From Rhizobium sp. BT03 (GTDB taxonomy: Bacteria; Pseudomonadota; Alphaproteobacteria; Rhizobiales; Rhizobiaceae): a DNA stretch of 64,000 nucleotides. The position numbers and the translations under genes are program-made. Position 1 is the first letter of the stretch. Every line of letters starts with the position of its first letter. Where the stretch lies: positions 186,001 to 250,000 of the forward strand of contig NZ_CP125643.1 of NCBI RefSeq assembly GCF_030053155.1, read 5' to 3'. This document shows positions 9,181 to 17,849 of the stretch, piece after piece. Below the pieces are notes generated by a model. The model was not told where the DNA came from. It saw only the letters and a list, made by a program, of their open reading frames with translations, and ran no database searches.

Positions 9181-9483
9181 CTAATCATAATGCTCACGTT
9201 GAAATGACATTGAATCATTCGTATTCATGTATGACTTCGCGGTGGGTAACACCCCATCTCGCATACCCACAGCTCCGTTCACTTTTGAGAAGCCAAGGAT
9301 TGGCAAGATCGGATAGTGGTTGTTCAGCTTTTGTGGCGACCCAAATGTGTTAAAGCTGGTATTCGGTTTAATGCGACGAGGCTCCTGCAGTAGGCGAAGA
9401 AAGGACCCAGAGCTATGTCTCGGCGCTTGATTGGCAGACGAGAGCGCCTTCTGCAGTTCCACGTTGGCCATGTTCGTCTCCAT
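9181..9483 (-). CDS. Small hypothetical protein downstream of a nod box
   Basis: A 100-residue frame (start METNMANVEL) begins about 100 bases after the nod box at 9581 and reads in its direction. It is rich in serine, asparagine and proline, with no recognised domain or membrane segment. There is no clear ribosome site. It may be a real nod-regulated small protein or a chance frame in decayed sequence. If real, it would be first in a transcript that continues into the monooxygenase gene. Confidence 0.3.
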   Translation of the reverse strand: METNMANVELQKALSSANQAPRHSSGSFLRLLQEPRRIKPNTSFNTFGSPQKLNNHYPILPILGFSKVNGAVGMRDGVLPTAKSYMNTNDSMSFQREHYD

Positions 9484-9580
9484 TTACCGGCCAGGTCTGT
9501 GACCTTGCCCTCGGCTGCTCTCGGTGGAGCAACATCATGGGGTCCCCAATTCATAATCGAGGTGTTTAATAACATCCCAT

Positions 9581-9627
9581 GGCTTCGTAAAATTGATTGT
9601 TTGTATGGCATTGATCCACCAGGTGAA
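9581..9627 (-). promoter_or_regulatory. nod box (reads leftward)
   Basis: The minus strand reads ATTCACCTGGTGGAT, then about ten bases, then ACAAACAATCAATTTTACGA. This closely follows the nod-box consensus, including the AAACAATCAATTTTAC core. The next genes in its direction are the small frame at 9483 and the monooxygenase at 9057. Confidence 0.75.
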
Positions 9628-9957
9628 TAACCAGGAATCTTCACCGTCAAAGGGTTGCTGATCGAACTAGCATACGGTCGACCCAGGCGAGATCACGGCC
9701 CCTTCCGAAGGTGGAAGGATCAGGAGCCAGTGCGGTTTTGGCCGCAGCGCAACAGCGCCGATACCAGAAATAGATGTGACGCAGTTGGCTTCCGCGTCTT
9801 TCGTGCACGCTGTTGTATGTCCTTAACATTCCCCATCTTAACTTCATAGGATCACAGGTTTTACGATAGGGAAATTGCTCTCAACCCTTCAAACTGGACC
9901 AATTTTGGTTAGAGTTTTCCGGTGCATTTTCCTGGCTGGGAAAAGGAACGGAACACG

Positions 9958-10224
9958 ATGAAGGCATCGCAGTTTTCGGACGCTCAGAAGGCGTTCATTT
10001 TGAAGCAGGGTGATGAGGGCGTCTCGATCGCGGAGATTTGTCGCAAGGCGGGGATCAGTCAGACGACTTACTTCAACTGGAAGAAAAAGTACGCCGGCAT
10101 GTTGCCGCCAGAGATGAAGAGGCGCAAGCAGCTTGAGGACGGGAATTCGCGATTGAAGAAGATCGTCGCGGATCTGACGTTGGACCGTGAGATGCTGCAG
10201 GACGCCATCCGCCGAAAGCTCTAG
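9958..10224 (+). CDS. IS3-family transposase OrfA (second type)
   Basis: The frame encodes MKASQFSDAQKAFILKQGDE and the helix-turn-helix CRKAGISQTTYFNWKKKYAG, followed by a leucine-zipper tail ending RRKL. It is nearly identical to OrfA at 17495-17761. An ATG at 9922 would add twelve residues, but 9958 matches the conserved start. The stop codon lies in the TA duplicated by the IS5 insertion, so OrfA itself is unharmed while OrfB is cut off. Confidence 0.85.
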   Translation: MKASQFSDAQKAFILKQGDEGVSIAEICRKAGISQTTYFNWKKKYAGMLPPEMKRRKQLEDGNSRLKKIVADLTLDREMLQDAIRRKL

Positions 10225-10237
10225 GTCGTGTGGACAG

Positions 10238-10624
10238 TTATCTGATCCATAGCATTGTCGCCGCGATAGTGACGACGGCGAGGTAGTTTTCGGCGGTTTT
10301 CTCGAAGCGCGTCGCGACCCTTCTGAACTGCTTGAGTTTAGAAAAGCAGCATTCGATCAGGTGTCGCTGAGCATAGAGATGTTTGTCGAGCGGGTATTTT
10401 CGCGCACGCGAAGGATTGTTGGGGATCACTGCCACGGCGCCCTTATCGGCGATGGCATTGCGCAGGTGATTGCTGTCATAGGCGGTATCGGCCATGATGA
10501 TGTCGGCGGGTAGGCCCTCGATCAGGGCGTCGGCTTGCGGCGCATCGCCCTTCTGGCCTGCGGTCAATGTGAAGCGGACCGGGCAACCGAGACCCCGCAC
10601 GGCCATGTGGATCTTGGTGCTCAA
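10238..10624 (-). CDS. IS5-family transposase, C-terminal frame
   Basis: The frame encodes the DDE half of an IS4/IS5-type transposase. It contains LPADIIMADTAYDSNHLR with the second acidic residue and a C-terminal RHLIECCFSKLKQFRRVATR with the catalytic glutamate. It overlaps the upstream frame by four bases, the arrangement expected for a programmed frameshift in IS427-type elements. Confidence 0.85.
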   Translation of the reverse strand: MSTKIHMAVRGLGCPVRFTLTAGQKGDAPQADALIEGLPADIIMADTAYDSNHLRNAIADKGAVAVIPNNPSRARKYPLDKHLYAQRHLIECCFSKLKQFRRVATRFEKTAENYLAVVTIAATMLWIR

Positions 10625-11010
10625 TCCGCCGCGGGAGCGGCCAAGGGCTTGATCTTCAGCCCCTTTTTTGCGCCGGCAGCGTGCTGATGGGCGCGGATGA
10701 TGGTGGAATCAACAATCAAGTACTCGAAGTCTGGATCGTCCGCCATCGCCTCGAATATGCGCCACCAGATGCCCTTCCGGCTCCAGCGGCTGAAACGACG
10801 GAAGACACTGTTCCACTCGCCGAACACTTCTGGCAGATCGCGCCAGGGCGAGCCCGTTCGCACAATCCAAAGCACCGCTTCCATAAACATGCGGTTGTCG
10901 CGGCCGGACGAACCGCGTGTGCGCTCGTCACCAATGATGTGGTGCGATATCCGCTCCCACTGCTCGTCCCGAAGGATCAGACGATCCAAAACACCCATGA
11001 CTGCCTCCAA
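10621..11010 (-). CDS. IS5-family transposase, N-terminal frame
   Basis: The frame encodes the DUF4096-type N-terminal domain (LRDEQWERISHHI, then GSPWRDLPEVFGEWNSVFRRFSRW). It continues to the first catalytic aspartate in LIVDSTIIRAHQHAAG. The likely start is MGVLDRL at 10998. It joins the downstream frame by ribosomal frameshift. The element may still be active, since both halves look intact. Confidence 0.85.
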   Translation of the reverse strand: MEAVMGVLDRLILRDEQWERISHHIIGDERTRGSSGRDNRMFMEAVLWIVRTGSPWRDLPEVFGEWNSVFRRFSRWSRKGIWWRIFEAMADDPDFEYLIVDSTIIRAHQHAAGAKKGLKIKPLAAPAAD

Positions 11011-11070
11011 AAGACAGTCTTGAATCTGATTTGCTCAGCCTTGGGAATCCCAAGAGTCCACACCGCCTAA

Positions 11071-11551
11071 GGCCTGAGGGGTAGCGGGAGGTGGTGTCAT
11101 GTGCCGCGATTGGGCGATCTCGATCCGGCGTGCCTGTGGCGCGTTGAACTTCGATCGGTCGACCGATCACTACATCTCTCGCCGCGCCGAGGCCGGTCTA
11201 GACCTGTAAGCGCGGGTGCGCTACGGCTATCGTCGCGTGCATGTGCTTTTGGAACGCGAGGGTTGGGGCACCAACATCAAGCGAACCTATCGCATTTACA
11301 GGGACTTGGGACTGCAGCTGCGGAATAAGACTCGGAAGCGCCGTGTTAAGGCGAAACTTCGCGAGGATCGGCAAATGGCTGTCGGACCAAATGACGTGTG
11401 GGCGATGGACTTCGTGCACGACCAGCTCGCAACCGGAAAGAAACTGCGGGTCCTGACGGTGGTCGCCACCTTCTCACGCTATGTTCCCGCGCTTGATCCG
11501 CCTCACAGCTATCGAGGTGAAGATGTCGTGCAGACGTTGGGACGGGTGTGA
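11071..11551 (+). pseudogene. IS3-family transposase OrfB remnant
   Basis: Downstream of the IS5 insertion the plus strand continues OrfB: CCDWAISIRRACGALNFDRS, then a small internal deletion near 11205, then RYGYRRVHVLLEREGWGTN and DVWAMDFVHDQLATGKKL. The frame stops at 11551 after RGEDVVQTL, so the second half of the integrase core is missing. Confidence 0.8.
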
Positions 11552-11703
11552 CGATTTTCGTTATAGTGCGCACTATGAGTCCGATTACGCAACATACGTA
11601 TTGAACCCTCATTCTCTAATCGAGGCGCCGTTACGTGGAACCGCATTTCCTTTCCCGAAGAAATAACCTACCTCACGGCATCTCTATGAAAGGTGACGAG
11701 GCG

Positions 11704-12246
11704 TTAGGTTTGACTGGCCCGTCCACGCGTCTGTAACGGCTGCCCGATCTTCCAAAGCATGCTTGTGTCGATCTCAAGCTCGACTCCAACCTTGCCCGCA
11801 CCTGTGACTACGGTAGGATAAGAAAAAAGGGCGGTGTCGATCAGTACAGCGATCTTCTGGAGACCGAATGGTGATACGCTTCCTGACGGGTAGCCGAAGA
11901 GATCGAGTACCTGTTCTTTCTGAGCAAGCTCGGCTCGTTTCCATCCATACGTGCCAGCAACCGCTTTCATGTCAATCTTTGAAGGTGATGGCAGCAAAAC
12001 GGCACAAAGGTGGCGCGCAGGATGAGACCGGCGCATCACATCGTTCGCTTTCTGCTCGGCAATAATCATCGTCTTTGCAACGCGCCCCACGGGAACGCCG
12101 ATAGCAGAGGCTAAATCGGAAGGAGATGTAATAGGGGTGGCGAACTCACTATAGCGCCACAATCGTACCGTCGACGCTCCGATCTGGTGCAGTTCAGCAA
12201 GTACGTTCGGATGAACGTCCAACATAGTCGTTTCCTTCCGGTTCAC
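11704..12246 (-). CDS. YbaK/ProX-family aminoacyl-tRNA deacylase
   Basis: The 180-residue protein carries the YbaK/EbsC fold signatures: GVPVGRVAKTMIIAE with its conserved lysine and GYPSGSVSPFGL around residue 120. Family members clear mischarged aminoacyl-tRNAs in trans, for example Cys-tRNA(Pro). The start may be the first ATG or the internal one at MLDVHPN. It follows the DUF6875-like gene by a short gap on the same strand, so the two are probably co-transcribed, behind the palindrome at 13155. Its substrate here is unknown. Confidence 0.8.
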   Translation of the reverse strand: MNRKETTMLDVHPNVLAELHQIGASTVRLWRYSEFATPITSPSDLASAIGVPVGRVAKTMIIAEQKANDVMRRSHPARHLCAVLLPSPSKIDMKAVAGTYGWKRAELAQKEQVLDLFGYPSGSVSPFGLQKIAVLIDTALFSYPTVVTGAGKVGVELEIDTSMLWKIGQPLQTRGRASQT

Positions 12247-12310
12247 CTGGTAGGACGATCGAGGATAGCTGTTTCAGCGACTGCGAGTACAGCCCTCTTG
12301 CGAGTAAGTT

Positions 12311-13006
12311 TCAGGCGGTTCGCTCCAAAAGCTGCCTAATGCGGCGGCGACCCTCGTTCCCAAAAATACTGAAGTAAGCCTCCAGGCACTTATCGCTATC
12401 GAGCATGAAAGGAGCATCATATTTGGTGATATGCCGAATAGCCAAGGCTGGAACCGTTGTGTCGAGCGGTCGAAACATCCTGTTGTGCAAACCGGGCTCC
12501 GGGCAACCTGGATAAAATTCACCGATCATGAAACCTTCCTGAATGAAGTCGGGCTTCAGCCGTTTTTGCAGTTGACCAATCCTGATGATCTCTCCTTCAT
12601 CCTGTATTCCAGGAAGGGCAATGATAATGGCCTTATAGATCCAGTCGCCCGTTCGATCGTTGAAGGACTTTACGGGTTTCATCTGGCTGAAGACGGCGAG
12701 CATACGCGCCAAATCGTTTTCGATTTCGTCAACTGCAACAGCTTGCGACGCGGCAACCCGTAAAAGCCCCTTCGTCAGAGCCTCGGGAACGAAAGGGCAA
12801 ACGCTCCCGTCCCGACCTAAATGAGGATGTGGATTGGAGAGGAATTCTGAGGCATACCGAGCAAATTTCTGAAGAGCTGCGTTTGCATACTCATCATAGG
12901 CGTTGTATCCCGCATCAATATTCTTTTCCAGAATTTCGCCCACTGTCATCAATGGACCAATCGTCCCGAAAGGTTGGCTGTAATCTTTCCAAATCTCTTT
13001 ATTCAT
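12311..13006 (-). CDS. DUF6875-like protein
   Basis: The protein from the ATG at 13006 (MNKEIWKDYSQPFG) is about 231 residues. Its C-terminal part contains FYPGCPEPGLHN, FRPLDTTVPALAIRHI and DAPFML, which I associate with the uncharacterised DUF6875 family. The longer frame to 13150 would place the start inside the likely operator, so the internal ATG is preferred. No membrane segments are visible. It shares an operon with the deacylase gene downstream and is divergent from a MarR-like regulator. Function unknown; a small-molecule role is only a guess. Confidence 0.6.
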   Translation of the reverse strand: MNKEIWKDYSQPFGTIGPLMTVGEILEKNIDAGYNAYDEYANAALQKFARYASEFLSNPHPHLGRDGSVCPFVPEALTKGLLRVAASQAVAVDEIENDLARMLAVFSQMKPVKSFNDRTGDWIYKAIIIALPGIQDEGEIIRIGQLQKRLKPDFIQEGFMIGEFYPGCPEPGLHNRMFRPLDTTVPALAIRHITKYDAPFMLDSDKCLEAYFSIFGNEGRRRIRQLLERTA

Positions 13007-13154
13007 TTCGGATCCCTGGTTCGAAAAGCCACGTGCAAAACGGAAGGTCGGGCTCTTGCATGCCAGCTCGGGCGGCGGGCGATCTGGTCGGGGGCCAATC
13101 AAGAGACCGACCTTCCATCGGAAGCGAAGCTCCCGAATTTTTGATAGCACTCGT

Positions 13155-13172
13155 AGTTACACTTGTGTAACT
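13155..13172. promoter_or_regulatory. Candidate operator palindrome between divergent genes
   Basis: AGTTACACTTGTGTAACT is a perfect eight-base inverted repeat with a two-base centre. It lies between the DUF6875-like gene and the MarR-like gene. AT-rich palindromes of this size are typical MarR-family operators. The T run beside it makes a weak terminator an alternative reading. Confidence 0.55.
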
Positions 13173-13342
13173 GTTTTTTTAAATGGATGTGAAAACAAGA
13201 GCGGGGGCTCGTGCACGATGAAGGTTAGTCTCACGACCGCCCGCAAATTCTTATATTCGTCGTAGTTATGAAGACATACATATGATAAATGTCGCCGCGA
13301 TGGGATCCGGTAACAGGCTTTGGGTGAAAACAGAACGACCCA

Positions 13343-13903
13343 TTGCGCAGAGGCGTGGCCGTGGCGAAGACAACACGAAGAAAAATATATACGCCAGAAC
13401 AGATCGACGTCGGCGTAAAGCATAAGCTTGAGAAAATTGACTCGTTTTTGTCAGATCTCTTTAGCGAAAATTCCGAAGAAAAACTATTCCTGAGGAATAT
13501 TCTTGGATTGATGCTTAAAGTATATCATATGGACGCCAATAACAAACCCATGACGAAGATGCAGGCGTGTCGCTATCTGCCTTTCAAAAACCAGACTGTT
13601 TGCCAAAAGTATGTCGAGGCAGCGCATTTGCGTGGGTTCATCGACATCACTCGGGATAAAACGGACAAACGGCGTCTGATTGTTGTTCCAAAGGAGCCGT
13701 TGGTTGTCTATGTCAATGAATATATAGCTGACTTCCTTGATGACTGCCGTAGAGCGATTGACAGTGCCGCTCAAGTAGCTACGCTTCCTGAGGAAGGGAT
13801 GGCAACGGCAAGTTCTTCATCTATTGATAAATCGCCAGCGTCTTCTGGGGCACCTGTGGGTTCCTCTCAAAAGAGAGTCGATCGAAAAGCCAGGAAATTT
13901 TAG
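13343..13903 (+). CDS. MarR-like winged-helix regulator
   Basis: The 186-residue protein has a central region (residues 45-115) reading as a winged helix: MTKMQACRYLPFKNQTVCQKY as helix-turn-helix, then FIDITRDKTDKRRLIVVPKE as the basic wing, which is the MarR pattern. A serine/alanine-rich tail with a basic end follows. The true start may be a later codon near 13355. It is divergent from the DUF6875/YbaK operon with an 18-base palindrome between them, so it probably controls that operon and perhaps itself. Confidence 0.6.
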   Translation: MRRGVAVAKTTRRKIYTPEQIDVGVKHKLEKIDSFLSDLFSENSEEKLFLRNILGLMLKVYHMDANNKPMTKMQACRYLPFKNQTVCQKYVEAAHLRGFIDITRDKTDKRRLIVVPKEPLVVYVNEYIADFLDDCRRAIDSAAQVATLPEEGMATASSSSIDKSPASSGAPVGSSQKRVDRKARKF

Positions 13904-14462
13904 CGAGTTTTATTGTGGGAAAGCAAAAGTAAGAAGCCGGTCTCGCGCGCGTTTATCCTTTCATCAATCAAATGTTTCCTCCGTAAACAAGCTTCATCGA
14001 GGTAACCCGCTTCGCTTAACCGGCCTGACGGCCGGTGCAGGCGCTGCTAGGGGGAGCGGCTGTATCGTCGTTTCGGCCAAGAAACTGCGCGGGAAGTTCG
14101 GCGGCATGAGGTCTTTCCTCATTGTACAACACGACGACAGAACACCCACGGGACCGAGGTTCGCGAGCTTCTGTATCCGTGGCATCCCTGGTCCGGACGG
14201 CTTGTTCACGTGCATGAGGCGGTGTCTAAAGGGACGCATATTTTCCGCTGCAGCCTTTCTGGTTCTTCTTCTGGTCGACTTCTTGAGGTCCCGTCGTGGA
14301 TGTTCGACCGATCAGTGAGTGGTTGTTGGCGCAGCCTGGCGGTCCCGCACGTCGATCTCGCAAGCCTGCATTCTTTGGCAAGATTGCTGAAGGACGCTGA
14401 TGCCTCATCGCAATCTTCGGTAATGGGCGCAGCATTGGTCTCTCACGAAACGAGTCGGAGAG
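13904..14462. other. No recognisable gene
   Basis: Frames on both strands here encode no domain that I recognise. The sequence may belong to the upstream flank of the recombinase element that follows. Confidence 0.3.
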
Positions 14463-14666
14463 ATGTTCATGCCTCGCCAGCCCATGACATGCCAGTTCGA
14501 TCTGTTCTCGGCCCCGCAGCGGGGGAAGACGGCAGGGACGCCGCAATGGTCGGAGTTGCCGGAGGAGACCCGCCAAGCGTTGACGGTGCTCATCGTGCGG
14601 CTGTTCGTCGATCACGCAAAGTGCGGACATGCCTGCCAACAGAAGGAGGCCGGTCATGATGCATGA
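14463..14666 (+). CDS. Small protein preceding the large serine recombinase
   Basis: The 67-residue protein contains TCQFDLFSAPQRGK and PQWSELPEETRQALTVLIVRLFVDHA. I associate this pattern with short proteins encoded just before transposon-type recombinases. The ATG has GGAGAG upstream. The 3' end overlaps the recombinase start by a few codons, implying translational coupling. Function unknown. Confidence 0.6.
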   Translation: MFMPRQPMTCQFDLFSAPQRGKTAGTPQWSELPEETRQALTVLIVRLFVDHAKCGHACQQKEAGHDA

Positions 14667-16719
14667 GAAGATCGCGCCGCATCATCTGGAGCGGAAGGCC
14701 ATCCTCTATGTTCGGCAGTCCTCGGCTCACCAGGTTCTGCACAATCGAGAGAGCAGCGCCCTCCAGTACGCCATGCGCGACCGTCTGGCAGCGCTTGGAT
14801 GGTCACATATAGAGACGGTGGATGACGACCTTGGTCGTTCGGCCGCCGGCGGCGTGACCCGCGCTGGATTTGATCGGATGGTGGCGGAAGTCTGCCTTGG
14901 CAAGGTAGGCGCCGTGGCCGCGCGTGAGGTATCGCGCTTCGCCCGGAACAGCCGCGATTGGCAGCAACTCATCGAGATGTGCCGCGTTGTCGATACCGTC
15001 CTGGTCGACCAGGAAGCAGTTTATGCGCCCCGCCAGGGCAACGACCGCCTGCTCTTGGGTTTGAAGGGCAGCCTCAACGAGTATGAACTCGATCTCTTGC
15101 GTCAGCGTTCCCTTTCCGCCCGCTATGAGAAGGCTCGCCGCGGTGAACTCGTCGTCACTGTTCCGGCCGGCTTCGTAAAGGCCGGTGACAGGATCGAGAA
15201 GGATCCCAATCGGCGCATCCAGGAAGCCATCGCACTCGTCTTCGACAAGGTCACCGAACTCGGGAGTGCCCGGCAGGCCTTGCTATGGTTCCTTGAGCAG
15301 GGATTGGACCTGCCCGTCAGGTGCGCCAACGGTGACGTCATCTGGCGCAGGCCAAATTATGCCACCATCCACCGGATGATTGCGAACCCGATCTACGGCG
15401 GCGCTTATGCTTATGGTAAGAGTCGTTCCGTACCAGGATACGATGGCCGATCTGGAATTCGCCGCAAGGCGCGTGATGAATGGCTGGCGCTGATCCCGGA
15501 TGCGCACGAAGGTTACATCAGTTGGGAACGGGCGGAGGAGATCCGCAAGATGGTCAGCGACAATGTACCGGCCAGTCGCCATCATGGAGCGCCGAAGCAT
15601 GGCGGCGCTCTGCTTGCCGGCCTGTTCCGCTGCAAAAGGTGCGGCCGGAAGCTGACGGTTCGTTACACAGGAGCCAACCATAACATCCCGCGCTATTCCT
15701 GTTGGCGAGGGTTGCTCGACAACGGCGAACCACGTTGCATCGCCTTCGGCGGTCTGCGGGTCGATGACGCGATCGAAGAGGCACTTCTCGGCGTGGTCGA
15801 GCCAGGAGCCATTGCCGCCGCCGTCGAGGCGGAACGCAATATGGCCAACCAACGCGATCAGGTTCAGGATGCCCTGATGCGCGACCTCGAGGCAGCACGC
15901 TATGTAGCCGACCGGGCATTCCGGCAATATGACGCGGCTGATCCGGAGAATAGGCTGGTGACGTCGGAGCTGGAAGCACGCTGGAACAAGGCGCTGACTG
16001 GCGTCGGTGAGATCGAGGCCAAGATTGCCAAACATCGGACAGTTACGCCGCATCCGTTCCCCATGTCCGCATCACAGGTAACCGCACTTGCGGGAAACCT
16101 TCGCGCCGTCTGGACGGCGCCGACAACCGATGCAAGGCTGAAGAAGCGCATCGTGCGCACGCTCATCAATGAAGTGGTCGCCGATCTCGATGATGGAACC
16201 TCTGAGATCGTCCTCGTCATTCATTGGGTTGGAGGCGTCCACACCGAACTGCGCCTGCCGAAGCGACACCGTGGCCAAAGAAATGCGACCCCTGACGACA
16301 TTGTCGACGCTGTGAAACAGCTCGTCTTGATCGCCAATGATGATGTGATTGCCGGTGTCCTCAATCGCAACGGACTGACGACCGGCAATGGCAATCGCTG
16401 GACACGGGAGCGGGTCACCGCGCTGAGGTCATATCGCAAGATTCCGGTCTTCCGTCCGCAGATCGACGGGGTTGAGCCATGGCTTAATCTGGGCGGTGCG
16501 GCGAAGTTACTCGGGATATCGCCAAAGACGCTGCGTCTGGCGGCCGAGGCTGGCGATATTAAGGGGGCTCATCCGCTACCCGATGGCCCATGGATCTTCA
16601 GCCGTTCCAAACTCGCGACCCCGCAAGCACGTCAGATTCTCGATCGTGTACGGAAGAACCCTCGCCACCCCGCGGGATCGCCTCCAGATCAGGAAAATCT
16701 ATTCCTTTCGATGACATAG
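14656..16719 (+). CDS. Large serine recombinase
   Basis: The protein is about 687 residues. The resolvase domain starts with YVRQSSAHQ, whose serine at about residue 22 is the nucleophile, and continues through EVSRFARNSRDW. A recombinase domain (residues 170-280) and a zinc-ribbon (FRCKRCGRKL and a later cysteine pair) follow, then a coiled-coil stretch and a C-terminal helix-turn-helix-like segment. Enzymes of this type integrate or excise mobile elements. AGGAGG precedes the ATG at 14656. The gene ends just before a truncated IS3 element. No attachment core could be defined by eye. Confidence 0.9.
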   Translation: MMHEKIAPHHLERKAILYVRQSSAHQVLHNRESSALQYAMRDRLAALGWSHIETVDDDLGRSAAGGVTRAGFDRMVAEVCLGKVGAVAAREVSRFARNSRDWQQLIEMCRVVDTVLVDQEAVYAPRQGNDRLLLGLKGSLNEYELDLLRQRSLSARYEKARRGELVVTVPAGFVKAGDRIEKDPNRRIQEAIALVFDKVTELGSARQALLWFLEQGLDLPVRCANGDVIWRRPNYATIHRMIANPIYGGAYAYGKSRSVPGYDGRSGIRRKARDEWLALIPDAHEGYISWERAEEIRKMVSDNVPASRHHGAPKHGGALLAGLFRCKRCGRKLTVRYTGANHNIPRYSCWRGLLDNGEPRCIAFGGLRVDDAIEEALLGVVEPGAIAAAVEAERNMANQRDQVQDALMRDLEAARYVADRAFRQYDAADPENRLVTSELEARWNKALTGVGEIEAKIAKHRTVTPHPFPMSASQVTALAGNLRAVWTAPTTDARLKKRIVRTLINEVVADLDDGTSEIVLVIHWVGGVHTELRLPKRHRGQRNATPDDIVDAVKQLVLIANDDVIAGVLNRNGLTTGNGNRWTRERVTALRSYRKIPVFRPQIDGVEPWLNLGGAAKLLGISPKTLRLAAEAGDIKGAHPLPDGPWIFSRSKLATPQARQILDRVRKNPRHPAGSPPDQENLFLSMT

Positions 16720-16730
16720 GAAGATGGGAG

Positions 16731-17474
16731 TTATGAAACAGGATTGTAGTATCTACGCCAATCCTCCATCTTTTCGCGGGCATCCGCAAGGGTCAGGAAC
16801 CAATGCTGGTTCAGGCATTCTGCACGGAAGCGGCCATTGAACGCTTCGATGAAAGCATTATCAGTCGGCTTGCCGGGGCGTGAGAAGTCCAACGTCACAC
16901 CCTTGGAATAGGCCCACAGGTCCAAGTCGCGCGACACGAACTCGGTCCCTTGGTCGACACGGATCGTTTTCGGATAGCCGGCTTTTTGGCACACCCGTTC
17001 AAGGGTTTGCACAACGTCTTCGCCTCTATAGCTATGACGTGGATCAAGCACCGGCACGTAGCGCGAGAAGGTGTCGACCACCGTCAGCACGCGCAGTTTC
17101 TTACCCGTTGCGAGTTGGTCGTGAACGAAGTCCATCGCCCAGACGTCGTTGGGTCCGACGGCCATGTGCCGATCCTCGCGAAGCTTGGCTTTTACCCCCC
17201 GCTTCGGTGTCTTGTTCCGCAACTGTAGCCCCAAGTCCCTGTAAATGCGGTAGGTTCGCTTGATGTTGGTGCCCCAACCCTCGCGTTCCAACAGCACATG
17301 CACGCGGCGATAGCCGTACCGCACACGGATCTCGCAGATCTCGCGAATACGACGTTCCAGACCGGCCTGATCAGCACGGCGAGAGGTATAGTGGTGAGTT
17401 GATCGATCGAAGTTCAACGCTCCACAAGCACGTCGGATCGAGATCGCCCAATCGCAGCACATGCCTTTCACCAT
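16731..17474 (-). CDS. IS3-family transposase OrfB, C-terminally truncated
   Basis: The 247-residue frame encodes the helix-turn-helix part and the rve core with all three catalytic residues: aspartate in WAMDFVHD, aspartate in RVDQGTEFVS and glutamate in FIEAFNGRF. The last residues (PVS) come from flanking DNA, since the full-length protein continues NEERPHGAIG. Confidence 0.85.
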   Translation of the reverse strand: MVKGMCCDWAISIRRACGALNFDRSTHHYTSRRADQAGLERRIREICEIRVRYGYRRVHVLLEREGWGTNIKRTYRIYRDLGLQLRNKTPKRGVKAKLREDRHMAVGPNDVWAMDFVHDQLATGKKLRVLTVVDTFSRYVPVLDPRHSYRGEDVVQTLERVCQKAGYPKTIRVDQGTEFVSRDLDLWAYSKGVTLDFSRPGKPTDNAFIEAFNGRFRAECLNQHWFLTLADAREKMEDWRRYYNPVS

Positions 17475-17839
17475 CTCCCGCTTCCGAGCAGGCCTTAGAG
17501 CTTTCGGCGGATGACATCCTGCAACATCTCGCGGTCCAGCGTCAGATCCGCGACGATCTTCTTCAGGCGCGAATTCTCGTCCTCGAGCTGTTTCAGCCTC
17601 TTCATCTCCGGTGGCAGCATGCCCGCGTATTTTTTCTTCCAGTTGAAATAAGTCGCCTGGCTGATCCCCGCCTTCCTGCAGATTTCAGCAACCGACACGC
17701 CTTCATCACCTTGCTTCAGAATGAACGCCTTCTGAGCGTCCGAAAACTGCGACGCTTTCATCGTCTTCTGGTCCCTTTCCCAGCCAGGAAAATGCACCGG
17801 AAAACTCTAACCAAAACTGGTCCAGTTTGAAGGGTTCAG
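16738..17839 (-). mobile_element. IS3-family element, truncated at its 3' end
   Basis: The upstream end at 17839 reads TGAACCCTTCAAACTGGACCA, matching the end at 9885. Both frames are open, but OrfB stops after RRYYN, about 25 residues short compared with the copy at 23.4 kb, and the other end repeat is missing. The break abuts the serine recombinase gene. Confidence 0.85.
17495..17761 (-). CDS. IS3-family transposase OrfA (second type)
   Basis: This frame is the intact counterpart of OrfA at 9958, with the same MKASQFSDAQ start and CRKAGISQATYFNWKKKYAG helix-turn-helix. The sequence just downstream (CTCTAAGGCC) shows the uninterrupted target of the IS5 insertion at 10.2 kb. Confidence 0.9.
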   Translation of the reverse strand: MKASQFSDAQKAFILKQGDEGVSVAEICRKAGISQATYFNWKKKYAGMLPPEMKRLKQLEDENSRLKKIVADLTLDREMLQDVIRRKL

Positions 17840-17849
17840 ATCAAAGTGC

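Larger units (their letters stand above)
10224..11067 (-). mobile_element. IS5-family element (IS427-like), nested in IS3
   Basis: The ends read GGTCGTGTGGAC and, inverted, GGCGGTGTGGAC. The flanks carry a duplicated TA (10222-10223 and 11068-11069). Comparison with the uninterrupted IS3 copy at 17.5 kb shows the exact insertion point in CTCTAAGGCC. The length is 844 bases. Confidence 0.85.
9885..11551 (+). mobile_element. IS3-family element (second type), interrupted by an IS5 element
   Basis: The left end reads CAACCCTTCAAACTGGACCA and matches the terminal repeat of the copy ending at 17839. The element holds orfA and a decayed orfB, split by an IS5-family insertion at 10224-11067. The right part stops at 11551 without the usual end, so this copy is both interrupted and truncated. 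Confidence 0.8.
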
